Shown here: positions 40,793-47,969 of the stretch, piece after piece
Layout: each line of letters starts with the position of its first letter
Numbering within the stretch: the stretch's first letter is position 1
Origin: an uncultured Bacteroidales bacterium
GTDB lineage: Bacteria > Bacteroidota > Bacteroidia > Bacteroidales > Paludibacteraceae
Direction of reading: 5' to 3'
DNA length: 64,000 nucleotides
Assembly (NCBI GenBank): GCA_900316005.1
Contig: ONBH01000003.1
Location: 62,001 to 126,000, forward strand
Made by a program: the position numbers and the translations under genes
The notes under the pieces: model-generated
The model's database searches: none
Told to the model about the DNA's origin: nothing
Seen by the model: only the letters and a program-made list of their open reading frames with translations

Positions 40793-41944
40793 TTATAACA
40801 ATTCTTTCAGTTTATTTTCATCCGGTAGCAATTCCTTCAACTGCTCACGTATCCTATACGTCGCAACGCCCATTGGCTTTTGGTAATCTTGTAGTACGTA
40901 TTCGACATATGCCTTATCCGCCTCTTTGCATAAGATAATTCCTATTGAAGGGTTTTCATGTGGCAATTTTTCTTCATCATCCAATATCCGTAAATATGCC
41001 GATAGTTGTCCCAAATATGCAGGCTTGAACGCACCTTTTTTAAGTTCTACCACCACTAAGCTCTGCAATTCCCTATTAAAAAAGAGCAAATCTACCCAAT
41101 GATTATGACCCAATTTATCATAATGCACCTGATTACCTCTATATGTAAAGGAACGACCGAATTCCATAATAAAATTTTTGATATTGATCACGATCTCATG
41201 CTCTATAACTGCCTCATCAATATCTTCATCATGTTCTCCCAATTGCTCTACATTGATAAAGTCCAGCATATACTCGTCTTTGAACATCTCTATTGCCTTC
41301 AAGGAATGTTGGCTGCAAGGCAATGCTTGAGCAAAGTTATTAGGCATTTGGGATTGATGATGATACAAATCCGCTTTTAACTGTTCGCGCAATGTATATT
41401 TACTCCAGTGATTCTTTGCCGTTTGGTGAACATAATATGCTCGTTCTTCAATTGTGCTTGTCTTAGAAAGGATTTCCGTGTGATGCGTAAAACTAATGGA
41501 GACAAAATCACTCCAAGTCATCTCAAGTTCCGAGAAGGGATAATTTTTCTTCATTATTTCCACCGCAACAAGTGCCCGACTTTCTGTATTGGGCAATTCG
41601 TCAGCCGTGGCTGACGTTTCGTCTTTTCCTATTTCGACAGCCGTGGCTGACGAATTAAACAAACCATTCCAAGCTTCATAGAACAATCGCATTAACTTCA
41701 AATTAGTCGCTGAAAAGCCTTTCAACCCCGGCAATTCAAAACTTAATTGTTTGCTGATATTTTCTATTGCACCCGTTCCCCATTCATTTTTTCGTGTGTT
41801 ATCAGATATGTATCTGCCTATTCCGAAATACAACGCCAACTGTTCCTCATTTACATGATGAGCAGCTTGTAACTGGCTATCCAATATTGCCTGTTTGATA
41901 ACTTGAACAGCATTGTGATATGTCGGATCTAATTTGGCTTGCAT
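40793..41944 (-). CDS. DUF1016 (YhcG-like) PD-(D/E)XK nuclease
   Basis: 383 residues. An N-terminal helical domain (YFGIGRYISDNTRKNEWGTG, LPGLKGFSATNLKLMRLFYE) and a C-terminal nuclease domain with DLLFFNRELQSLVVVELKKG (D-x(n)-E-x-K) match the YhcG/DUF1016 family, found with restriction and mobile elements. Residues 98-117 hold a twice-repeated SATA phrase encoded by two perfect hairpins, an insertion in the linker after the N-terminal domain. The gene stands alone with its own promoter and a leader of about 165 nt. Confidence 0.88.
   Translation of the reverse strand: MQAKLDPTYHNAVQVIKQAILDSQLQAAHHVNEEQLALYFGIGRYISDNTRKNEWGTGAIENISKQLSFELPGLKGFSATNLKLMRLFYEAWNGLFNSSATAVEIGKDETSATADELPNTESRALVAVEIMKKNYPFSELEMTWSDFVSISFTHHTEILSKTSTIEERAYYVHQTAKNHWSKYTLREQLKADLYHHQSQMPNNFAQALPCSQHSLKAIEMFKDEYMLDFINVEQLGEHDEDIDEAVIEHEIVINIKNFIMEFGRSFTYRGNQVHYDKLGHNHWVDLLFFNRELQSLVVVELKKGAFKPAYLGQLSAYLRILDDEEKLPHENPSIGIILCKEADKAYVEYVLQDYQKPMGVATYRIREQLKELLPDENKLKELL
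41599..41652. repeat. Two mini-hairpins inserted in frame in the DUF1016 gene
   Basis: CGTCAGCC-GT-GGCTGACG at 41599-41616 and CGACAGCC-GT-GGCTGACG at 41635-41652, 36 bp (12 codons) apart. The first is a perfect 8-bp stem. Confidence 0.9.
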
Positions 41945-42115
41945 CAGGTACTGCTTGTTGTTTTCGCTTGCCGGTAAGTAACATCAACAAAAAAGCACAC
42001 CTCGCGTAAGCGAAGATGCGCAGTTTGCTTGCAATATGTCAGCATTTTGACTCATAAGCTGTAGAGTGTCTAAACCGTTTTCTGTCTTATGATATTTTTT
42101 GTTCAATTTCGACTG

Positions 42116-42147
42116 CAAAGATAATGCTTTTTTTTGATATACGCAAA
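42116..42147 (-). promoter_or_regulatory. Promoter of the DUF1016 gene
   Basis: Minus strand: -33 TTTG at 42147-42144, -7 TATCTTTG at 42123-42116, 20-bp spacing, spacer with TATATC, A8 and GCAT. Confidence 0.8.
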
Positions 42148-42194
42148 TTTTTTTAGAAAAAATGTAATAAAAAAAATCGAGTATCGGTTATGGG

Positions 42195-42315
42195 TTATCG
42201 AGCGCGTTCGGCAATCGGGTCGCAATGGTCGATACCGCTACGCTTAATCGACGGGCGACCGATGCCTCCGCTTCCCCCCACCGCAACAAGTTGCGTCGGG
42301 GGCCCCAACGGCCAA
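42195..42315. repeat. Second dispersed G+C-rich element, copy 2 (inverted relative to 14350-14472)
   Basis: Begins GAGCGCGTTCGGCAATCGGG and continues with CGGGCGACCGATGCCTCCGC and a GGGGGCCCC end. The first 24 bases match the other copy with one mismatch; the interior is looser. AAGCATCGGTCGCCCG also occurs alone at 14303-14318. Confidence 0.6.
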
Positions 42316-42330
42316 AGCTACGGGTATCGG

Positions 42331-42374
42331 GATTGACTCGGGATTGGCTCGGGAATGGCTCGGGAATGGTTCGG
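42331..42374. repeat. 11-bp tandem array
   Basis: GATTGACTCGG, GATTGGCTCGG, GAATGGCTCGG, GAATGGTTCGG: four consecutive units with a single change at each step. Confidence 0.95.
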
Positions 42375-42501
42375 TGAAGTCGGGGAAAAATGGAAGAATC
42401 CCCCCGGCCCCCTTTCAAAGGGGGTGACATATTGAAAAAGACTTTAATTTATCAAAAAATGCATAAATTCCAACTATAAAGTTGATTTTTTGACGCTTTT
42501 T

Positions 42502-42533
42502 CTTGCGTATATCATTTTTTTGTTGTACCTTTG
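42502..42533 (+). promoter_or_regulatory. Promoter of the MqsRA-like pair
   Basis: -33 CTTG at 42502-42505, -7 TACCTTTG at 42526-42533, 20-bp spacing with a T7 tract. It places the first usable ATG at 42561. Confidence 0.85.
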
Positions 42534-42560
42534 CACAAAAATTCAAACGTACTACTACAA

Positions 42561-42926
42561 ATGATAGCTACTTTAGCCGAAATACAGAAGTTCCTCAATG
42601 ACTTTCACCAGAAAGTAGAGGTGTTCGACATCCTGTTTTGGGATGAGCGAGATAAGAACAATGATTCTCTTCATCAATTGGAGATAACTGCCAATGAACG
42701 AAAAGAAATCGTAAAAACCATTGCTCCTGAAGATTATTCCGAAGGACCTATCCGTAACATGTTAAATCGTTTTGGCGATTTATGGGTGTTTGGAAAGGAT
42801 GTCAAAGGGCAAGAGGTGTACATTAAAATCTGTTATGGTTTACCTAACCATTCTACGATTTGTATTTCTTTCCACGTAGCAGAGTTTCCCATGAACTATC
42901 CATATAAGAAAGGAGGTCGATTATGA
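42561..42926 (+). CDS. MqsR-like toxin candidate
   Basis: 121 residues. VFGKDVKGQEVYIKICYGLP followed by STICISFHVAEFPMNYPY resembles MqsR/RelE-fold toxins encoded before an HTH antitoxin. The toxin-first order and ATGA overlap with the next gene support a MqsRA-type module. ATG at 42561 is chosen because the promoter -7 box covers the earlier in-frame ATG. Family assignment is tentative. Confidence 0.6.
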   Translation: MIATLAEIQKFLNDFHQKVEVFDILFWDERDKNNDSLHQLEITANERKEIVKTIAPEDYSEGPIRNMLNRFGDLWVFGKDVKGQEVYIKICYGLPNHSTICISFHVAEFPMNYPYKKGGRL

Positions 42927-43474
42927 TTTCGCAACAAAAAATTAAGAGTCCGTTAACCGGTGGAGATGCCTTCTACCAAAAAGAAATGCGCGAAACGGAG
43001 TTCCGAGGGGAAAAATTCGTATATGAGCATCATAACATTCTTGATTTGGAAACGAATTTGGAGTTTACCAATACTGAGATTGATGAAGGAAACGTTCAGC
43101 GTGTTTATTCTCAGTATCGTGCTAAGCACGGGATTCCGTCACCCGAGGATCTGACGGAAACGCGCGAGAAGTACGGACTATCGGCAGCCAAGATGTCAGA
43201 GATTCTTGGCTTGGGAACCAACCAGTATCGCTTGTATGAAGAAGGACAGATGCCCAGCGAGGCAATTGGTAAAATCCTCAAAAGCATTCAAGAACCGGCT
43301 GTCTTCTTAGGTTACATCGAAGGTTGCAAAAACCAGATGTCGCCGGAGGACTACGAGAAACTTTGCCTGAAGATCAACAAGAGTTTCATCAACGAGATCA
43401 AACGACGAAAGAATGTCTCGTGGTTTCGGGAGTTCTTCTCGGTAGGTGGTTTTGCCCGCAAGGTAGCGCTCTAA
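42923..43474 (+). CDS. MqsA/HTH-type antitoxin with degenerate zinc site
   Basis: 183 residues. The N-terminus reads KSPLTGGDAFY where YgiT/MqsA proteins have C-P-x-C-G-G, so the zinc finger has lost its cysteines. A DUF-like strand region is followed by an Xre-type helix-turn-helix at about 80-115 (REKYGLSAAKMSEILGLG). It should bind its own promoter. The last ~20 codons overlap a possible minus-strand frame, and the exact native C-terminus is uncertain. Confidence 0.7.
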   Translation: MISQQKIKSPLTGGDAFYQKEMRETEFRGEKFVYEHHNILDLETNLEFTNTEIDEGNVQRVYSQYRAKHGIPSPEDLTETREKYGLSAAKMSEILGLGTNQYRLYEEGQMPSEAIGKILKSIQEPAVFLGYIEGCKNQMSPEDYEKLCLKINKSFINEIKRRKNVSWFREFFSVGGFARKVAL

Positions 43475-43501
43475 ACGCGTACGTTCTTCTGCTTTCTTCA
43501 T

Positions 43502-43527
43502 AGCGTTAGCATTGGCATTGGCGGTGG
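43502..43527. repeat. Short 6-bp array
   Basis: GCGTTA, GCATTG x2, GCGGTG just past the antitoxin stop and before the convergent end of hflX. Related to the array inside hflX. Confidence 0.7.
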
Positions 43528-43539
43528 AGTTGCAGATGC

Positions 43540-44799
43540 TTATTCGTAGTGGTCGAAGAGGAAGTCGTTGTAGGGATAACGCTGGATATGAATCTGCTTG
43601 ACACGGGCGTAGAGACGCTCCTTAAGCTGGTCGATATTCTGCTTATCGCGGGCAGAGATGAAGATACAATCATCCTGCAAGCGCGCCATCCAGGTCTTCT
43701 GCAGTTCGGGCAGCGAGATATTCTCGCGGCGAATAGGCGTCAGGTCATCTTCCTCCTTGGGCGTATAGGTAAAGGCGTCAATCTTATTGAAAACCACGAT
43801 ACGGGGGATGGTGGTGGCGTTGGCTTTGGTGGTGGCAGTGGCGTTATCGTTGATGATTTCGTTGATGGTCTGCTCTACGACATTATACTGCTCTTCGAAA
43901 TTCGGATGCGATATATCCACCACATGCACCAAGAGATCCGCCTCGCGCACCTCGTCGAGCGTCGATTTGAATGATTCCACCAAGTGGTGCGGCAACTTGC
44001 GGATAAAACCGACCGTATCGCTCAGTAGGAAAGGCAGGTTGCTAATGGTCATCTTGCGGACGGTGGTATCAAGGGTAGCGAAGAGTTTGTTCTCGGCAAA
44101 GACCTCGGATTTGGATAGGAGGTTCATGAGTGTACTCTTGCCGACATTCGTATAGCCGACCAGTGCAACGCGTACCATCTTGCCTCGGTTCTGGCGCTGG
44201 GTAGCCATCTGGCGGTCGATGCGTTTGAGTTCTTCGCGCAGGAGGGCGATACGCTGGCCGATGATACGTTTATCAGCCTCAATCTGCGTCTCACCGGTAC
44301 CACGGTTGGTGCCGCCACCACCGCGCTGACGGTCGAGGTGGGTCCACATACGCGTCAAGCGGGGCAACATGTACTGCAAGTGTGCCATCTCGACCTGCGT
44401 CTTGGCGTAGGAAGTCTGTGCTCGGCGGAGGAAGATCTCCAGAATAAGGATAGTACGATCCATGACGCGTATCTCGGCGCGTTCCTTCTTGTTATCGCGC
44501 CAATTGAGGTCACGTTCGATATTACGGATCTGGCGCGGCGAAAGCTCATCATCAAAGATGACGAGGTCAATTTGCTGCTCGGGGTCGGTCTGGTGGTCGA
44601 TGATATACTGGCGAATCTCCTGCAGTTTGCCGGAACCGACATAGGTGTTGGTGTCGGGCCCGGGCACGCGCTGGGTGAAGCGTTTGAGCACCTGTATCTC
44701 ACGCGTGTCTGCCAGGAAGGCCAGTTCATCGAGGTATTCGCGAGTACGTTCTTCGTCTTGTTGTGGGGTTATCAAACCCACCAATATTGCATTTTCCAT
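43540..44799 (-). CDS. hflX: GTPase HflX
   Basis: 419 residues. The HflX-specific N-terminal domain (YVGSGKLQEI, IFDDELSPRQIRNIE, RGGGGTNRGTGETQIE) is followed by the G domain: G1 GYTNVGKS (215-222), DTVGFIRKLP (261-270), NKID (338-341). HflX binds the 50S subunit and splits stalled ribosomes. Residues about 318-331 (NATATTKANATT) are an extra loop just before the NKID strand, encoded by 6-bp repeats. Only 34 bp separate its start from the polA stop, all of it a heptamer array. Confidence 0.95.
   Translation of the reverse strand: MENAILVGLITPQQDEERTREYLDELAFLADTREIQVLKRFTQRVPGPDTNTYVGSGKLQEIRQYIIDHQTDPEQQIDLVIFDDELSPRQIRNIERDLNWRDNKKERAEIRVMDRTILILEIFLRRAQTSYAKTQVEMAHLQYMLPRLTRMWTHLDRQRGGGGTNRGTGETQIEADKRIIGQRIALLREELKRIDRQMATQRQNRGKMVRVALVGYTNVGKSTLMNLLSKSEVFAENKLFATLDTTVRKMTISNLPFLLSDTVGFIRKLPHHLVESFKSTLDEVREADLLVHVVDISHPNFEEQYNVVEQTINEIINDNATATTKANATTIPRIVVFNKIDAFTYTPKEEDDLTPIRRENISLPELQKTWMARLQDDCIFISARDKQNIDQLKERLYARVKQIHIQRYPYNDFLFDHYE
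43810..43845. repeat. In-frame 6-bp array in hflX
   Basis: GGCGTT, GGCTTT, GGTGGT, GGCAGT, GGCGTT. The 6-bp unit gives an alternating Asn/Ala/Thr loop. Confidence 0.85.
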
Positions 44800-44803
44800 T
44801 AAT

Positions 44804-44838
44804 TATCAACTATCAACTGTCAATTATCAACTATCAAT
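44804..44838. repeat. TRTCAAY heptamer array filling the polA-hflX gap
   Basis: TATCAAC x2, TGTCAAT, TATCAAC, TATCAAT: five exact units, 35 bp. They begin 5 bp upstream of the hflX ATG and end over the polA stop codon. Confidence 0.95.
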
Positions 44839-47170
44839 GTGCTTCGAGCCAGTTGCGTCCGATACCACAGTCGGCTATGAGGGGCACGGAGAGGTGCACG
44901 GCATTCTGCATCTCATCCACCACGATGCTGCGTACCTGTTCGGCTTCCTGCTCGGGCACGTTGAAGTTCAGTTCGTCGTGTACCTGCATGATCATCTGCG
45001 CGCGCAGCTGTTCTTTCTTGAACCGTCGGTTGATGGCTACCATTGCCATCTTGATGATATCGGCTGCGGTGCCCTGTATGGGTGCGTTGACGGCATTTCG
45101 CTCGGCGAACGATCGTACGGTGCTGTTGTGCGAAGTGATATCCGGCAGGTAGCGTTTGCGTCCGAAGAGCGTCTCTACGTAACCATGCTCGCGGGCAAAG
45201 GTCTTCTGGCGCTCGATATACGCAGCTATGCCCGGGAATGAGGCAAAATAGCCGTCGATAAGGGCTTTAGCCTCGGTACGCGAGCAGTCTAACTGTTGCG
45301 CCAGGCCGAAGGATGATATGCCGTAGATGATACCGAAATTAGCGGTCTTGGCGCGTCGGCGCTGCTCTTTGGTGACCTGATCGGTAGGCACGCCGAATAT
45401 CTTAGCAGCTGTAGCGGCATGGATATCCTGTCCGGTTTGGAAAGCCTGCAGCATATGTTCGTCACGCGAGAAATGCGCCATCAGCCTCAGTTCTATCTGC
45501 GAGTAGTCCGCCGACAGGAAGACACAACCCGGGTCGGGAATGACTGCACGGCGGATGAGTTGTCCGCGTTCGGTCCGCACGGGCAGATTCTGCAGGTTGG
45601 GGTTGCTGGACGATAGGCGCCCGGTGGCGGTGACAGTCTGATTGTAGGTGGTGTGTATCTTACCGGTAGCGGGATTGATATACGAGGGGAGGGGTTCGAT
45701 ATAGGTGGAGATGAGTTTCTTGAGTTCACGTTGCTCCAGTATCTTGCCCACGATGGGATGTTTGTCGCGCAAGGTTTGCAGTACTTCCTCAGAGGTGGAG
45801 TATTTGCCGTTCTTGCCGCGCTTGGCCTTCTCATCCAGGTGCAGGCGGTCGAAGAGTATCTCGCCCACCTGTGCCGGCGAGTTGATATTAAACTCGGTAC
45901 CCGCCAGGGCGATGATTTCTTCCTCCAACTTAAGGAGTTCGGCGGATAATTGCTGCTGAGCCTCATGCAGGAGGTTGACATCAAAACGCACGCCTGCCTC
46001 CTCCATCTCTTTGAGTACGGGCACGAGGGGCAGTTCCACCTCTTGGTACAGATTCCACAGGGCGGGGTCACGCTTCAGCGCATCCCAATCGGGACGGATA
46101 TGCGGATTGAAATGCACCTCGGGATTTAAGAGATACTGGCAAAGACGATCTTCGATGGTGCCGGTTATCGGTTCTCGGTTTTCGGTTATCGGTTCTCGGT
46201 TTTCGGTTATCGGTTCCGGGGTTTGCGCGAAGAGGTCGAGTGTGGCTTCGTCTTTGGGTGCCTTGCGCGAGGACTTGGTGGCAGGTTTAGCCGCCTCGCT
46301 TTGCGTTGCCCCGGGGATGGATTTCAGCAGGGTGTTGAACTCCAGATTGCGGTATATAGTGATGAGTTGTTCATTATTGCGGGGACGGAGCAATAAATTG
46401 TTGGCGTCGAAGGTGACAGGCACATCGGTACGGATGGTAGCCAGGAATCGGCTGAAGCGAATCATATCCACCTGCGTTTCCACTTTCTGGCGGAGTGCCC
46501 CCTTCAGTTCATCGGTATGCGCGAGCAGGTTCTCCACCGAGCCGAACTGCTGCAAGAGAGCGACAGCCGTCTTCTCGCCCACCCCCTTGCAACCGGGTAT
46601 ATTATCGCTGGCATCGCCCATCAGCGCCAATAGGTCGATGACCTGTTCGGTAGAAGCGATGCCGTATTTTTCGCAGACCTCTTTGGGCCCCATCTGCTCA
46701 AAGCCGCCGGTATGACGCGGGCGGAACATATGAATACGGTCGGTCACTAACTGCCCGTAGTCCTTGTCGGGCGTAGCCATAAAGACCTCAAAACCTTCTT
46801 TCTCTGCCAGTCCGGCGACCGTTCCGATAACATCGTCCGCCTCAAAACCCTCCACCTCCATCGTGACGATATTCATGGCGCGGAGGATATCCTTGATGAG
46901 CGGGACAGCTCGCCGGATATCCTCGGGTGTTTCCTCACGCTGCGCCTTGTATTCGGGGTACGCCTCGTGCCGGAAAGTAGGTCCATGGGGGTCGAAAGCC
47001 ACGGCGATATGCGTGGGTTTGACCCGCTTGAGCAAGTCCTCCAGCGTCAGCACAAAGCCGAAGACCGCCGAGGTGTTCTCGCCACGCGAGGTCAGTCGAG
47101 GCGTACGCACAAAGGCGTAGTACGCGCGAAATATCATTGCATAAGCGTCAATAAGAAGCAGTTTGTTCAT
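44834..47170 (-). CDS. polA: DNA polymerase I lacking most of the 3'-5' exonuclease domain
   Basis: 778 residues against about 900-950 for a normal three-domain PolA. The 5'-nuclease domain is complete (about 1-290: LLIDAYAMIFRAYYAF, GFEADDVIG, DKDYGQLV, GDASDNIPG). The polymerase domain is complete from ~375 (TATGRLSSSNPNLQNLP; motif A DYSQIELR 555-562; O-helix RRRAKTANFGIIYG; motif C QVHDE). Between them only ~85 residues remain, with a short CQYLLNPE remnant of the exonuclease end and a PITENRE repeat at 320-336. None of the DEDD exonuclease motifs is present. Gap filling and primer removal should work without proofreading. Confidence 0.92.
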   Translation of the reverse strand: MNKLLLIDAYAMIFRAYYAFVRTPRLTSRGENTSAVFGFVLTLEDLLKRVKPTHIAVAFDPHGPTFRHEAYPEYKAQREETPEDIRRAVPLIKDILRAMNIVTMEVEGFEADDVIGTVAGLAEKEGFEVFMATPDKDYGQLVTDRIHMFRPRHTGGFEQMGPKEVCEKYGIASTEQVIDLLALMGDASDNIPGCKGVGEKTAVALLQQFGSVENLLAHTDELKGALRQKVETQVDMIRFSRFLATIRTDVPVTFDANNLLLRPRNNEQLITIYRNLEFNTLLKSIPGATQSEAAKPATKSSRKAPKDEATLDLFAQTPEPITENREPITENREPITGTIEDRLCQYLLNPEVHFNPHIRPDWDALKRDPALWNLYQEVELPLVPVLKEMEEAGVRFDVNLLHEAQQQLSAELLKLEEEIIALAGTEFNINSPAQVGEILFDRLHLDEKAKRGKNGKYSTSEEVLQTLRDKHPIVGKILEQRELKKLISTYIEPLPSYINPATGKIHTTYNQTVTATGRLSSSNPNLQNLPVRTERGQLIRRAVIPDPGCVFLSADYSQIELRLMAHFSRDEHMLQAFQTGQDIHAATAAKIFGVPTDQVTKEQRRRAKTANFGIIYGISSFGLAQQLDCSRTEAKALIDGYFASFPGIAAYIERQKTFAREHGYVETLFGRKRYLPDITSHNSTVRSFAERNAVNAPIQGTAADIIKMAMVAINRRFKKEQLRAQMIMQVHDELNFNVPEQEAEQVRSIVVDEMQNAVHLSVPLIADCGIGRNWLEAH
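46166..46214. repeat. In-frame heptamer array at the PolA domain junction
   Basis: Seven units TNTCGGT (TATCGGT, TCTCGGT, TTTCGGT in a repeating order of three). It encodes the PITENRE repeat exactly where the exonuclease domain should be. Related to TCGGTTC units at 13967-14001. Confidence 0.95.
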
Positions 47171-47306
47171 ATTAGCAACTTGGTTTTCGTTTTTTACCTT
47201 TCATCAATCTATTTACCCGTCTCTTCCATTCGCATTACGTTCGCATTTCATTCCCATCGTGAACGTCCCTATCCGGTCTTTTTCTTCCTTTGGGTTCAGT
47301 TTCTCT
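47171..47306. other. Gap between ung and polA
   Basis: 136 bp, T/C-rich on the plus strand, no gene and no clear promoter. It could carry the polA 5' leader. Confidence 0.5.
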
Positions 47307-47969
47307 CTACCACTGAATCGGCTGTTGGCCGTTCCGGATAAGGTAGTTGTTGGCTTGGCTGAAGTGTCCGCAACCGTCAAAACCGCGATAGACGCTGAGG
47401 GGTGAGGGGTGGCTGGTCTGCAAGACGAGGTGCTTGCGACGGTCGATAAACTGCCCTTTGCGCTGGGCATAAGAGCCCCACAGCATAAACACCAAGTGCT
47501 CGCGTTCGCGGTTGAGTGCAGCAATCGCCGCATCGGTCAGTTCCTCCCAGCCCTTATTCTGATGGCTACCCGCCTGATGTGCCTGTACGGTCAGCGTTGC
47601 GTTGAGCAGCAGCACGCCTTGCTCCGCCCATCGGTGCAAGTCACCGCTGGCGGGAATGGGGGTTCCCAAGTCACGGTGGATCTCCTTATAGATATTCATG
47701 AGCGAAGGCGGTATCTGCACCCCCTCGGGCACGGAGAAGGAAAGCCCCATAGCCTGCCCGGGCTCATGGTAGGGGTCCTGGCCGATAATAACAACCCGCA
47801 CCCGAGGAAACGGGCACGAGTCGAAAGCATTGAATATCAAGCCGGCAGGCGGGAAACAAGTAGTCGTCCGGTAGGCGTGGCGGACAAAAGACGTCAGCAA
47901 CTCGAAGTATGGCTTGTCAAATTCGGGTTGCAGCACCTGCCTCCACGTGTCATCAATACGTACCTGCAT
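47307..47969 (-). CDS. ung: Uracil-DNA glycosylase (family 1)
   Basis: 220 residues from ATG 47969. GQDPYHEPGQAMGLSFSV holds the catalytic Asp and water-activating motif, LLLNATLTV is the uracil-binding Asn motif, and HPSPLSVYRGF is the DNA-intercalating loop. It removes uracil from DNA. The start overlaps the queA stop by 1 bp (TGATG); the frame is open further up, but only within queA. Confidence 0.96.
   Translation of the reverse strand: MQVRIDDTWRQVLQPEFDKPYFELLTSFVRHAYRTTTCFPPAGLIFNAFDSCPFPRVRVVIIGQDPYHEPGQAMGLSFSVPEGVQIPPSLMNIYKEIHRDLGTPIPASGDLHRWAEQGVLLLNATLTVQAHQAGSHQNKGWEELTDAAIAALNREREHLVFMLWGSYAQRKGQFIDRRKHLVLQTSHPSPLSVYRGFDGCGHFSQANNYLIRNGQQPIQW

Larger units (their letters stand above)
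41945..42560. other. Non-coding block between DUF1016 and the MqsRA-like pair
   Basis: No gene seen; a minus-strand open frame here is chance translation of G+C-rich repeats. The block holds two divergent promoters, the second dispersed element (42195-42315), an 11-bp array (42331-42374) and a CCCCCTTTC-AAAGGGGG hairpin (42408-42424). Confidence 0.7.

Noticed and set aside
42188..42430. 80-codon minus-strand frame (SPPLKGGRG...)
   Set aside because: Translation of G+C-rich intergenic repeats and a hairpin; no protein-like pattern.
43307..43501. Minus-strand frame beginning MKKAEERTRLERYLAGKTTY
   Set aside because: Looks helical, but it is antisense to the antitoxin and has no promoter or partner; kept only as an alternative explanation for the antitoxin's uncertain C-terminus.
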